DNA of 64,000 nt. Origin: Undaria pinnatifida. Taxonomy: Eukaryota; Sar; Phaeophyceae; Laminariales; Alariaceae. Below the pieces are notes generated by a model that worked only from the letters and a program-made list of their open reading frames with translations, searched no databases and had not been told where the DNA came from. The position numbers were made by a program, and so were the translations under genes. This document shows, piece after piece, positions 40,685-51,000 of the stretch (positions are counted from its first letter, which is position 1; each line of letters opens with the position of its first letter). Location of the stretch: contig JABAKD010000023.1 of NCBI GenBank assembly GCA_012845835.1, positions 9,057,840-9,121,839 of the forward strand, written 5' to 3'.

Positions 40685-41325
40685 ACCCGAACCCGAACAC
40701 GAACGCTATGGAGCAGATATGTCCCGAGACGGTCAGTCAAGGGAAGCCGTCCAGCGGTCAAGGGTCCGCTCCTTCCACACTCAACCCTACTAGTTATTCG
40801 AAAAAGAGAACCAAAGATGTGAGGGGGCGGGCGGTCTGTCAAGGGAAAGCCTCCAGCGGTCAAAGGTGTAATACCGATTGTTCTACACTGAAACCTACCT
40901 GGTAGTAATTTGGCGTCAGTCAAGGTAAATTATTGGGGGGGAAAACAGCGAAGTGTCAGGAGACGGTCAAATCAGTCAAGGGAAAGCGTCCAGCGGTCAA
41001 GGGTGTCAAACCGATCGATCGTTCCACACTAAATTCTACTAGTTATTGGAAAAAGAAAACCAAATACCGGGTATGTCAGGGGGCGGTCTGTCAAGGGAAA
41101 GCGTCCAGCGGTCAAGGGTGTATAACCGATCGTTCTACACTAAAACCTAACAGTTTGGCGTCAGTCAAGGTAAATTATTGGGGAAAAAAAACAGCAAAGA
41201 TGTCAGGAGACGGTCAAATCAGTCAAGGAAAGGCGTCCAGCGGTGGAGGGTATCAAACCGACCGATCGTTCCACACTAGAACCTAGTTATTTGGCGTCAG
41301 TCAAGGTAAACTAACGTTGCCGTCC
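40685..41325 (+). repeat. Dimeric minisatellite, ~125-bp monomer, five monomers
   Basis: Every monomer has GGTCAGTCAAGGGAAAGCGT-type start, CCAGCGGTCAAGGGT and TCGTTCCACACT (starts near 40732, 40832, 40968, 41085, 41211). Monomers alternate between a version ending ACTAGTTATTGGAAAAAGA and one ending TTTGGCGTCAGTCAAGGTAA, so the true repeat is a ~250-bp dimer. Confidence 0.85.
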
Positions 41326-41790
41326 GTCAAGTGTGGCAGCGCCGTCTCCTGGCACATTTGCTATGGGGTGACCTGTACTTGGACGCTGTGGCTTGTGAAG
41401 GCTCTCGGCTGACCCGGCCTGCTTGGATGACGTGCCGGGAAAATGCATTTACTTGCCCGGATCGGGGGATACTGTGGCTTGGATAGACTCCATTAATAGG
41501 TTGATTGGGCCGAATGAGATCCCCCTCAGCCAACCTGAGTGCGTACTATACGATACATAGCAAGAGCTTTTCACGGGTCATTATGTTATGATTGGTTGTG
41601 TTTTCTTGGCATTAAACCTTTTATTTTCTGCCCGTCAACATCGAGCACGTTAATCGCGGCAATTATTCGTCCAGCGAGAGACAGGCAAGCTCTGGGATCA
41701 CCAACTTCGAGCTAGCGCCGCCGGTCGGGCGGGTCGGGGCCCGGAGGGTTTCAACAGCCTTGCAGATTGAGCCAGATCTGGTCAAGAGAT
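41326..41790. other. Unassigned stretch
   Basis: No gene or repeat is recognised before the GGGTC array. Confidence 0.5.
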
Positions 41791-41799
41791 GTTCGAACT

Positions 41800-42020
41800 C
41801 TCACGGGTTGGGTCGGGTCGGGTCGGGTCGGGTCGGGTCGGGTCGGGTCGGGTCGGGTCGGGTCGGGTCGGGTCGGGTCGGGTCGGGTCGGGTCGGGTCG
41901 GGTCGGGTCGGGTCGGGTCGGGTCGGGTCGGGTCGGGTCGGGTCGGGCCGGATCACCCTGACACGGTCCGACCCGCGGGAAGTGATCCGACCCGCGAGAA
42001 GTGATCCGACCCGTGAACAG
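41800..42020. repeat. GGGTC pentamer array with degenerate flanks
   Basis: About 27 perfect GGGTC units (41810-41946) are preceded by TTCGAACTCTCACGGGTTGG and followed by CCGACCCGCGGGAAGTGATC repeated twice. The flanks resemble the spacers of the minisatellites at 18110 and 19565, so this may be the same family with one expanded pentamer run. Confidence 0.95.
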
Positions 42021-42154
42021 CACCTGGTAAATAGCTACCTTAAGAAGATTTTCTACCGGCCTTTAAATGCTACCCCGTATGAAAAAGGCCGGTAGTGTAG
42101 ACTGTAGTAGTGTGGTATCGTAGGTATTGCCCCTTTTGACGGATCCCGCTATTG

Positions 42155-42330
42155 AAAAAAAAAATATATATATATATATGTTATATATATGACCTATATT
42201 CTTAATAAGGACACCCCCCCCGTAATACGCGCGATCGAAGTATCACACACAGCTTGCAAAGATGAGTTTCGACAAAATATTCGATCTCACAGCTAGAGTG
42301 TATTTTAATTTTTGTAATATATATATACTG
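42155..42330 (+). repeat. F1 family, arm outer part, after an AT tract
   Basis: An AT run (42164-42190) is followed by GACCTATATTCTTAATAAGG, ACACCCCCCCCGTAATACGC, GCTTGCAAAGATGAGTTTCG and CTCACAGCTAGAGTGTATTT, then another AT run. Confidence 0.9.
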
Positions 42331-42544
42331 TATATATCTAGGAGACCTCATTTTTTCCATTTTTCTTCGCACCGCTTTTGACAACTTTGAAAATCTCTCA
42401 TAATGGACGCAAGACCCAATATATAGGGGGCCGCATGTCGTTTGAAAGAGGCCGTGACACAACAGTCTTCCGCTTATAAAATGCCAAATAAACTGCTGGC
42501 AACCTTCAGACGCGCTGAAGGGGCCCCTCGGTATGTATATGAGA

Positions 42545-42592
42545 AAAATGAAAATCCCCATCCGCCGGAGGATAAAAAAAAAAAAAAAAAAA
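42545..42592 (+). mobile_element. N1 retroposon, 3' tip
   Basis: AATCCCCATCCGCCGGAGGA followed by a 22-base A run. Only the 3' tip is present, which fits extreme 5' truncation during retroposition. Confidence 0.7.
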
Positions 42593-42650
42593 AGTACACG
42601 TCAGCTGTGAAATCGACCAAAAAATTATTTTTCATGATCAAATTTTCGGG
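42593..42650 (-). repeat. F1 fragment
   Basis: AAGTACACGTCAGCTGTGAA, ATCGACC. A reverse F1 end directly after the N1 A-tail. Confidence 0.5.
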
Positions 42651-42732
42651 GGACCCTGTCGCCTCCATGCGCTCCGCATGGTCCCTTGAAAGGGGTGTGT
42701 ATATAAGGGACCCTGCCTCCCCCCCGGTGCAC

Positions 42733-42819
42733 TCCTTATGGCCCCTCAACCCTGCCCTACACTATCTTCAAGTAATTTTGTCCCAAAAAACAAGTTTCCA
42801 GTTGTAAAGGCGTTAAAAG
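42733..42819 (+). mobile_element. M2 MITE, diverged
   Basis: CACTATCTTCAAGTAATTTT, GTTTCCAGTTGTAAAGGCGT-TAA. The right TTAA end is kept; the left end is altered. Confidence 0.65.
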
Positions 42820-43021
42820 CCGCCACCTGCAGAGTTTTGAACGTGGGGATTCCTTCGTCACTGCTGGGGTTGACGGCTCTGCGCGTGCGTTAAGGGGCGA
42901 GAGTCCCTGCCGACCGGCGTCACAGCTGTTTCAAGACACGAACCCATCAAGTGTAGGTATATCTGGCGGTAAACGGAAACTACGAAGTTCCGTTTAAGAA
43001 TGGAAGTCCTGGAGTCCGTTT

Positions 43022-43092
43022 CACCCCTTTAGAGCCCCCAACCCCCGTACTAATTCCAAGTAAATTTATCCCACAAAACGGATCTCCTCTGT
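43022..43092 (+). mobile_element. M2 MITE, right end lost
   Basis: CACCCCTTTAGAGCCCCCAA, CCAAGTAAATTTATCCCACA. The left end is good; the right end is diverged. Confidence 0.65.
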
Positions 43093-43313
43093 CTACAACC
43101 AAGTGTAGAAACAAATGGCCATTCTTTTTTATTCAGTTTTTTGTTTGGTGCATCGCAACTCTCGCCTGTAAAAACCTAACACCGCCCCTGACTGGACCCT
43201 ACGTGAAGGTTAGATCTGGTACGTAAAGAAGAAAGGGGGGAAAAAACGGCCATGTTGGAACAGTATCTTCTTGGTTTTAGGAGGAGTTCCGTGTGCACCG
43301 GTTCGCATCAAAG
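43093..43313. other. Unassigned stretch
   Basis: Nothing recognised. Confidence 0.5.
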
Positions 43314-43741
43314 GTGTTTGTTGTATGCTTGGGCACGATACGGATATGATGACGGTGGAGGGTTTAGTATAGTAGGGGTTTCCGATGATAGGTTGGCTAC
43401 ATGTTGGCGGGATATCGGGAGGATGGCGGAATATGTTCCCTATCTTTTTTGGAGATATTTCTTGTACCGAGTACACGCCTTCTTCTCTCGGAGGCATGAA
43501 GCCGTGATGATAATAGTGAGAACATCCGTAGGACAAAAGAGCGGCCGGTGGGTCACGCCGCTTGCAACGACGAGCATCGACCGTCGACCCTTACTGTATC
43601 GAACTCATAGCTGCCGTGTTTAGAAGACTTCTTCCAAAAAAATAATGTATTCCTGATGCGTTTGATCCGCCTGCTGATGATCCACCACAGCAGTAGTAGT
43701 TCTGCCCTGTGCAATGGGTTAGATCTTCGGCTTGAGGAGCT
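43314..43741 (+). repeat. X1 segment, copy 3, outside a LINE
   Basis: TTGTATGCTTGGGCACGATA, TTTAGTATAGTAGGGGTTTC and TTGGCTACATGTTGGCGGGA match X1 copies 1 and 2. It then has GGCATGAAGCCGTGATGATA, an extra ~100 bp with an F1b core (GCATCGACCGTCGACCC, TCGAACTCATAGCTGCCGTG at 43570-43620), and the X1 right end CCTGCTGATGATCCACCACA to GTGCAATGGGTTAGA. LINE coding sequence is not seen on either side. Confidence 0.7.
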
Positions 43742-44457
43742 CTATAAACCCCACCTGAAAACATAATTTAAGAAAAATCAAAGTGCAAACGGATGAACAA
43801 TCCAATAGCCTAGATGTAAAAACGGAAAGAAATGCAAAAACAACCAAAATAATCCAGCGTTGCTGGGTTGAGGAGTCCTGAGTTTTTCAAAACAACCCTT
43901 CACCCTCAAAATGCGCTACAGCAGTAGTATTGCAAAACGTAGCAGGCTCGTTTCGGTCGCTTCGTGGGGACCGACGAACAAGGCTATGACACCTCTGCAT
44001 AGCGTGAGGTTATTCTTCCTCCGGTGTTGGCGCTCTTGCCGTTTGCGTTGTTGTGGCGGTTATGGTGGTAACCCCCGATCGATTGTGAATGTTTTGATCA
44101 AAAAGAACGTTTCGATCAGCGGTAGGTCAGGTGGTCAGTGATTGGGGCGCTTGCTGTTTGATGGAGAGACCACCGTACAAAACACCGACATTATTTGCAG
44201 GCAACAAACACCCCCTTGTACAAAAGATCGTTGCAAGACCGCTGTCTGATTGACTGATCGAGGGTAACTGGTCCCGATCGAGGGTAACTGGTCCCGATCG
44301 AGGGTAGCTGGTCCCGCGGCTGCCCTTTTTATGTTGCGGGGGGGGGGGGGGGGGGCGTAATGGAATCGCGCAGCAGATCCGCGCGACCTCCCCAGCCAAC
44401 ATCGAGCCTTCCAAAGGCCTGGCGTCAGGGTCAGCGTTGTTCTCACGTTAGGATTGG
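43742..44457. repeat. Unassigned stretch with a 21-bp triplet and a G run
   Basis: GATCGAGGGTAACTGGTCCC occurs three times in tandem at 44257-44316. A 17-base G run follows at 44338-44356. No gene is seen. Confidence 0.6.
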
Positions 44458-44716
44458 CGCATGCTACGACGTAAGAGGCACTTTTCGTCAGAAATGGTTT
44501 CTGAATAATTGGGCTTCTTAGCCCAAAATCGTGGGAAATTGACCACTTTTTTTTTGCATGATTCTTTTTGTGTACCTACCTAGGCCATGGGATTTTTTTC
44601 ATACGGTAGCATTTTTTTTTTGTTTTCCAAATCTGTTTCTGGGAGAGGTCTTGAGCTCCCAAAATTGAGGAACACACCTCCGGAAAAAATCGGTGCATCT
44701 CTATCGTGGCACTCGT
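44458..44716 (+). mobile_element. M1 MITE
   Basis: Terminus GCGCATGCTACGACGTAAGA, blocks AAATGGTTTCTGAATAATTG, CCCAAAATCGTGGGAAA, CCTAGGCCATGGGATTTTTT, GAGAGGTCTTGAGCTCCC, and the end GGTGCATCTCTATCGTGGCA. Confidence 0.85.
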
Positions 44717-44734
44717 CGATTTTTCTTGCCGATA

Positions 44735-45915
44735 CATGAAAACATTTTTCAATTTTTGACGAAATTTCGGGGTTTTACCGAAATCAACGAGGGTTGAATC
44801 TTCACGAGTACGAGCCTCAGTTGGCTCGCGAAACAATCGTCCACCCGGCACAGAACCGTCGGTAAGGCAGCAACACTCGCGGAAGTCACCCTCGTGGTTG
44901 TTTCACTGGAGTCGGTCCTACGTATAGGCAGGTGTCCGTGCCTTGGGGAGTGGAATCCATCACCAACTCGTCGCGCTTACAACGCCCAACGTGACGAAAG
45001 TCTCAGCTACTGACGTCAGCGAGCTCGTTCGGGCGGCCGCCTCGGTGCGGTCACTTTGTCAACTCGACGAGAAAGCTCAGCAGCTCTCTGCGCCTTCTGC
45101 GGTTAGTCATGACCTGCCAATGACCTTGGGAAAGACCATGCTCAGTCTCGTGCGCTCGCGAGTGGTGGCACAGCTCGAGCGGTACGGCTGCCCGATCCTC
45201 TACACCCTTGCACCTAAAATTCAGTTGTTTCCTGACAAAAACTGAAGAACTTACGAGGCGAGTTTTTGCGATTAGGGTCGTTCCCAACGAAGCTACGTAT
45301 TTTTGGGGTTTTTACAGAAATTTTCGGCTTTTCTCGAAATTATGTCGGGAAAAACCTAAAAAGTCCACACCCGTAAAAACTGCCCATTTGGCAAGTTTTT
45401 CAGCTTTTTGAGGGAAAAGGCTGAAAAAATTAGGTACAAGGCTGTAGAGGATTGGGCAGCGGCACCGCTCGAACTGTGCCACCACTCGCGAGCGCACGAG
45501 ACTGAGCAGGGTCGTTCCCAAGGTCATTGGCAGGTCATGACTAACCGCAGAAGGCGCAGTGAGCTGCTGAGCTCTCGTCGTCGAGTGGACAAAGTGACCG
45601 CACCGAGGCGGCCGCCCGAACGAGCTCGCTGACGGCAGTAACTGAGACTTTTGTCACGTTGAGCGTTGTAGCGTGACGAGTTTGTGGTGGATTTCACTCC
45701 CCAAGGCACGGATACCTGCCTACGAGTAAGGCCGACTCCAGTGGGACAGCCACGTGGGTGCCTTCTGCGAGCGTTGCTGCTGTAGTGACGGTTCTGTGCC
45801 GGGTGGACGATTGTTTTGGGAGACAAGTGAGGCCCGTACTCGTGAAGATTCAACCTTCGCAGATTTCGGTAAAATGCGGAAAATCTCATCGAAAACAGAA
45901 GTGTTGTACAGAGTA
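44735..45915. repeat. Long imperfect inverted repeat, arms about 490 bp
   Basis: The left arm (about 44735-45235) and right arm (about 45412-45915) are reverse complements over nearly their whole length. Examples: TGAATCTTCACGAGTACG left with CGTGAAGATTCAACCTTCG right; GGGCGGCCGCCTCGGTGCGG left with CACCGAGGCGGCCGCCCGAA right; GACCTGCCAATGACCTTGGG left with CAAGGTCATTGGCAGGTCAT right. The ~175-bp centre is AT-rich. Both arms read SELVRAAASVRSLC and LVRSRVVAQ outside-in. The intact reading frame is in the left arm (44943-45245); the right arm is frameshifted. It could be a fold-back element or an inverted duplication. Confidence 0.85.
44943..45245 (+). CDS. Hypothetical ORF inside the inverted repeat, 100 codons
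   Basis: It reads TKVSATDVSELVRAAASVRS, LCQLDEKAQQLSAPSAVSHD and LPMTLGKTMLSLVRSRVVAQ. The peptide is Ser/Val/Leu-rich, with no known domain. The right arm encodes the same segments on the minus strand but with frame breaks; the frame 45312-45527 keeps MTLGTTLLSLVRSRVVAQ. Repetition of a coding-like sequence in both arms can be explained by inverted duplication of an ORF. Confidence 0.25.
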   Translation: MGSGIHHQLVALTTPNVTKVSATDVSELVRAAASVRSLCQLDEKAQQLSAPSAVSHDLPMTLGKTMLSLVRSRVVAQLERYGCPILYTLAPKIQLFPDKN

Positions 45916-46874
45916 CACCGACCCTTGCAGTTTTTATGTTTTTCCCATTTTTTTTGCAGGAACAAATGATACTTTCGGCAAAAAACCGAAAATACTTGTT
46001 AACTAATAACGGCCCTTAGGCCTGGGGCGAGGGTTCGTTTGCGTCGAGGTGGGTGTGAGCCAACGCTTGATGCCTAATAAAGGTTGAAAGTGACTGGGAG
46101 GAGTTTCACGAGTATTATGTTGAAAGTGGCGTTTGTGCTTTGTTGGCCCATAGTGGTGCCCATACCTGGTAGCCCCTGTCGGCGGCTAATTAGGCTCCGT
46201 TTTTGGAGGACCCAGGTCCACCACGTCAACGTGTAGGATTGAGTCGTCGTGGGATGAGGCTGCCACGTGGGTGCAGGTTCGATGTGGGTACGCGTATGCG
46301 TAGATTGTGAACATATCTGACAAGTCCATGCCTACAAGTAACAGAGGGCAACAAACAGCAGTCCCCGATGGTACTTCAATGCCAGGTGTATGCCGTTCAA
46401 TAGTGGTATCTTCAAGTTGAATATTGTTTGAGTGGTGGGATGTAGGGGAGGAGGGAGGAGACTACCTCTCGAGGGATCTCATCACCGGTCTGAACAGTTG
46501 GTTGATGAATCTCGGGTTACCGGCTTAAAGCGTTCACGGCTTCCCGATTTGACGAGTCACGAGGTTGCGATGTGTGCGTTTACGTTGATTGGACACGCAC
46601 GGCACCGACCTACAAATGGCCAGCCCGCCTACGACATATATATATATATATACCTGTCGATATAATAAACGAAGCTGGTTGTCAACCAACCGACTTTTGG
46701 ATCTGGGTTGTCAACTACCACTCTTGACCGGACACAAGAGGGGCGGCTTGGGTATTTTATACGGGTATCATAGCACTATTTCAAATACGTCAGCTATGAC
46801 TTCGGCCAATTTCAAGGGTCGATACATCGGAAAAAAATTGGTGCTATATCAACGGTGGGGACTATCCCGGAGAG
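45916..46874. other. Unassigned stretch
   Basis: No gene. A TA tract lies at 46637-46652. Confidence 0.5.
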
Positions 46875-46990
46875 GCGAGGTTAACACCAAGTTTTCGTTT
46901 CGCAGATGGACAAAAAGTTGTACACAAACGAAAGAAAGTGTATGGAGCTTGAGATTTCTTTACCCGGATCTCCAGGAGATCTAAAATATA
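46875..46990 (+). mobile_element. N2 repeat, copy 2
   Basis: AGGTTAACACCAAG, TTGTACACAAACGAAAGAAA, GTGTATGGAGCTTGAGATTT and CCCGGATCTCCAGGAGATCT. It lacks the long A run of copy 1. Confidence 0.7.
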
Positions 46991-47029
46991 TACTGAGTAT
47001 ATATATTATAAAAATTACAATACACCATG

Positions 47030-47250
47030 TATCAACGCAGCTTGCGCTGCCGGAGTAGTAACGGGGACCGCTGGTCAGGACAGCTCGCGCTATCTCGGGA
47101 ACCGAAGGACACGCCAGCAAACCAGCTGGATTGCGAATGCAATTGAGTTGAATCGACACATGACGTGTATGAAAATACGTGGCAGTATGGTGAGCTTGAG
47201 CTTTTTTTTTCCCCATCCGCCGGAGGATAATGACCAAAAAAAAAACTACA
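47030..47250 (+). mobile_element. N1 retroposon, near full length
   Basis: GCAGCTTGCGCTGCCGGAGT, CAGGACAGCTCGCGCTATCT, AGGACACGCCAGC, GAATCGACACATGACGTG, TATGAAAATACGTGGCAGTA, TGGTGAGCTTGAGC, CATCCGCCGGAGGATAATG and an A-rich tail. It aligns with 57500-57715 along its whole length. Confidence 0.85.
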
Positions 47251-47375
47251 ATAAAATAAAAATATGTCCGATATCCAACTCCTGTAAGGTTTGTTTTGGG
47301 CGTATCCGATCGCCCCTCACCGGTAGTTGAAGCGGTGACGGGTTACTGATTGGCAGCAAATATTTTTCGTATATG

Positions 47376-48054
47376 TTATAAAAATAAAAATACACTCCAG
47401 CTGTGAGACCGAAGATTTTGTCGAAACTCATCTTTGCAAGCTGTGTGTGATACTCCAATCCTGCGTATTACGGGTTGTGTGTTCTCATTGAGATATAGGT
47501 CGGCGACTCCCATTGCAACTACAGTGTAGCTATCAGGGTCAACAGGGTGATGCTAGTCAGTCTGTGCGCGGAAATTATGAGACCCGTTTCCGAGGGGGAC
47601 GAAATCTGACAGCTGTGGAAGGAAATGCATCTGTTTATCAAGTGAATCCTGTACGTCGAATAACCGGTGAGGGGAGGGCGGCGTTTTGAAGGACGTGGGG
47701 GCCTGATTTTGATCAAAAGGGCCGGGGGTGGGTGTATACATGTTATTTCGAACACGCCAGCTGTGAGTCGACGAATTAATAAGTGGTCACTATATGCATT
47801 TCCTTCCACAGCTGTCAGATTTTGTCCCCCTCAGAAACGGGTTTTATAGTTTCCGCGCACAGACTGCCTAACATCACCCTGTTGACCCTGATAGCTACAC
47901 TGTAGTTGCAAGGGGAGTCGCCGACCTATATCCTTAATGACACACAACCCGTAATACGCGCGATCGGAGTATCACACACTGCTTGCAAAGATGAGTTTCG
48001 ACAAAATATTCCATCTCACAGCTGGAGTGTATTGTTATTTTTATAATATATACA
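47376..48054. mobile_element. F1 fold-back element, complete
   Basis: Left arm 47376-47631 and right arm 47794-48054 are long inverted repeats (about 255 bp). From outside inward the arm has TATAAAAATAAAAATACACT, CCAGCTGTGAG, CTTTGCAAGCTGTGTGTGAT, TCGGCGACTCCC, GGGTCAACAGGGTGATGCTA, CTGTGCGCGGAAA, and ACAGCTGTGGAAGGAAATGC. The 162-bp loop has no ORF but contains another reversed core-like motif (CGCCAGCTGTGAGTCGACGA). The many solo F1 sequences elsewhere are parts of these arms. Fold-back layout without coding sequence implies a non-autonomous element. Confidence 0.85.
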
Positions 48055-48624
48055 CATCTACAGGCTGCGTGATACTTCAGCCGCGCGTTTTTGCAGAGTG
48101 CTTCCTCTATGAGGCTCTATAGTAGGCCAACGACTCCCTTGAATGCGGTGAGGGTCAGCAGGACAATTTTACCATCAAAGGGCGATTTCGGTCCTTAATC
48201 TTGTAGACCGTGAGCCTGCTGATAGTTTCACAATCCATGCACCAACCTCCACCTGTACTCTGTTTCTATTTTCGTTCCGTTTTCGTTATTCAGTGAAACG
48301 CTAACCGTACGAGCCCCATACCAAAGTATATATACAAAGTACAGAGTATAACCGCTACCGATTTTTTTTGTTTCATTCATATTTTGGTCACATCTTATTG
48401 CTTTCCAGCTCAACTCGTACAAACACACCAGGTAAGCTTGTAAGAGCAGAACCTTGCAGGAGCAGAGATATAATTTCCCCTCAGCAACCTTCTGGGCAAG
48501 ACACTGGTCACAGACGTCTTCTCTTCTCCACCCCGGTATATATTCTACGTAGCTACATTTTGCGCGCGCGAAAAGTTCATTCAGCATTGCTTCTTGCGGC
48601 GGATGCAATAATCGACGTTATTTT
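48055..48624. other. Unassigned stretch
   Basis: Nothing recognised; a 126-codon minus frame (48228-48608) shows no motif. Confidence 0.45.
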
Positions 48625-49085
48625 TCGATTTTTTTTTTTCCTTCTGAAAAGTTAGCGTCCAGGGAGGGTAATATGGGGAGAAAAATGGCGAATAAATATG
48701 ACGATTGCGGCCCGGCTTGCTTCGGTGTGGCGGATGCTGTCGTAGTCGACAAGCTTTTTCGACGATTTTTCACTCTGAAGTTAGGGCCGACGGAGGGAAG
48801 AAGAAGGGGGGAGGAATGACGCAAACAGTGTTTATGGGGGCACAGATTGCTTCGTATGGCGGATGCTGCTGCAGTCGACAAACTTTTTCGACCCGAAATT
48901 TTGCCCAAGGAGATGAGAGGGGGGAAAATGACCAAAGAAAAGTGACGATTGCGCCCCGGGTTGCTTCGGTATGGCGGATGCTGAAGTCGACAAAACTTTT
49001 TCGACGATTTTTCACTCTGAAATTGGTTCCCAAGGAGACAAGAGGGCGGGGGGGGGGGGGGGGCAAAAAAATTGACGAGTTTTTG
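48625..49085. repeat. Minisatellite, ~130-bp unit, three full units and a partial
   Basis: Units share GTGACGATTGCG, GCTTCGGTATGGCGGATGCT, AGTCGACAAACTTTTTCGAC, TTTTCACTCTGAA and CCAAGGAGA.GAGGG. A G run ends the last unit (49050-49063). Confidence 0.8.
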
Positions 49086-49893
49086 TAGCATCCTTCACAC
49101 GAAGCAACCCAGCCTGATGGATTATTAGCGGGCGGCGGTTTTGCTGTCGAAGTCCAATGCAAAGGGCCTGTAAGACTCGGGCTTACAGCTTGCGCTGCCT
49201 GCCGTGTGAGCGCTGCATGCTCGCATATACCACGACAAGAACGTGCTGCTTGTACTTTGTTTTTGTCGCTGCGCTAAAATCAAAATATAATCAAGTCTCA
49301 AAAGGGTTTAAATTTAAGAATAGCGCGAAAGAGGTACAGTACTGCAAAACTGGGTGTCGACCACTCAATTTGTCGCACTTACAGCTGACGTATTGGGCGT
49401 ATCATTTAGTTGTACTGATGCAGCTGCTCTAGTGTAATGCGCGTGCACACAGGTATGTAGATTCCAGGGAATCTTGTGTGCGTGTGGTCTTGACGTTTAT
49501 GCTGATATATTCCAGCTGGATCTTTCGACCCATCTAATCTACACCAAGCACAACCAGTGGCCTCGCTGATGACGAGCTCAATCTGTGGTCGCAAACTTCC
49601 AAGAGACAGATACAAGTTGCAAGTAAGCAAGGTGGTTTGGCCATGCAACGCCAACCGCGATTATTAATAGTACGCTGACAAAAAACGAAAATACGCAAGC
49701 CAGCGCAACAAGCAAGTTGTCTACTACAAGCGGTAGGTATGGATGGACGGTGCGGCCCTTCATCGCTTTTCCTTCTGAGAAGGGGGGGGGCGGAGGGGGG
49801 GCGGAGGGCTCGAGAGAGGACGGACGAGTTTTTTTCTTGTCTGCAGTCCATAATATATACTCTGTCATCAAGTTTGACCCAGGAGTCGATAGG
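49086..49893. other. Mostly unassigned, with F1b and D5 traces
   Basis: An F1b-like block is at 49350-49400 (GTGTCGACCACTCAATTTGT, ACAGCTGACG). D5 (minus; GACGAGCTCAATCTGTGGTC, CCATGCAACGCCAAC) at 49565-49655 matches 26400-26480. No gene. Confidence 0.45.
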
Positions 49894-50225
49894 GCCGGTC
49901 GTCCGGGTGGTCTAGTGGTTGCCCTCGCACGCTCTTTTTTACCAGGGTTTGTTCTGGGGCAATCATGATGAATCGAAGGAATCTACTGCCGAGAGCATAG
50001 CAGCGCGGATAGGCGCATTTCGACGCGAGTCGACGAGGGAAGAAAGGACCGAATGAAGCCTTAACTCGCGATAAAACGGAAGGCACGTACCGTAGTGGGG
50101 AGGGGCGGGGGAAGAGCCTCCTTGGCCCTGGATCTGAGTTGCGTCTGCAGCAATAGGCAAGGGAAACGAGAAAAGAAGAGTGCAACAAAAATAGAGGAGA
50201 CCAGCAAACAACAAAAAACAAAGAG
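49894..50225 (+). mobile_element. S2 SINE
   Basis: Head CCGGTCGTCCGGGTGGTCTA, A-box TGGTCTAGTGG; the B-box region is decayed. Body GACGCGAGTCGACGAGGGAA, CTCGCGATAAAACGGAAGGC, CCCTGGATCTGAGTTGCGTC, A-rich end. Confidence 0.8.
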
Positions 50226-50254
50226 CTCATGATTGTGTTTTTTTTTGTTCCATC

Positions 50255-50345
50255 ACACCCCCCAGAGTTCCAAAGGCCTTCACTACACTAATCCCAAGAT
50301 ATTTTTCCCCGAAAATGGGTTTTTATATGTTGAAGGCGGTAATCG
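50255..50345 (+). mobile_element. M2 MITE, degenerate
   Basis: CCCCAGAGTTCC, CACTACACTAATCCCAAGAT and GTTGAAGGCGGTAA align with M2. Confidence 0.5.
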
Positions 50346-50634
50346 TGCTTGAGAGGGGAGAACAGAGAGCGGAGGATGGGGGTGGGGGCGGGTTTGTCCG
50401 TGTCAGCAGTCCATCCAAATTTGCGTGCAAATTTGTCTGTTTGATCATCGTGCAGCAGTTGTCCGGAAAAATAATAAAGGTCCGGCGAAACAAACGCCAG
50501 TGCCACTCTGTACAGTCTGATTGGCTATTGTGCTTGCAGGTATAGTCTATATATAACTGTATGTATACGAGTATATTTGTTTACTATTAATACAAGGATA
50601 CCAGGTATATACGAGTATTGTAAGAACTTATACC

Positions 50635-50769
50635 ATTAATACACTCCAGCTGTGAGATCGAAGATTTCGTCGAAACTCTTGTAAAAATTTCAAGTACACT
50701 CCAGCTATGAGATCGAAGATTTCGTCGAAACTCATCTTTGCAAGTTGTGCGTGATTCTCCGATCGCTCG

Positions 50770-50815
<46 letters not shown>

Positions 50816-51000
50816 GGGTGGATGTACCTGGTAGGTCGGTTACTCCCCTCAGAACTACAGCAAGCAGTAGTGTAGCTTGTACCAGGGTCAACAGGGTGAT
50901 GCTAATCAATCTGTGCGCGGCAACTTATGAAACCCGCTATTGAGGGGGACAAAATATGACGGCTGTGGAAGGAATGTATCAGTTTATCACGCATGTCCTG
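50635..51000 (-). repeat. F1 arm with TAC microsatellite and partial duplication
   Basis: ACACTCCAGCTGTGAGATCG is duplicated 60 bp later (50694). CATCTTTGCAAGTTGTGCGT follows, then a run of about 16 TAC (ACT) units (50770-50815) in place of the usual middle, then AGGGTCAACAGGGTGATGCT, CTGTGCGCGGCAA and GACGGCTGTGGAAGGAATG. Confidence 0.8.
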
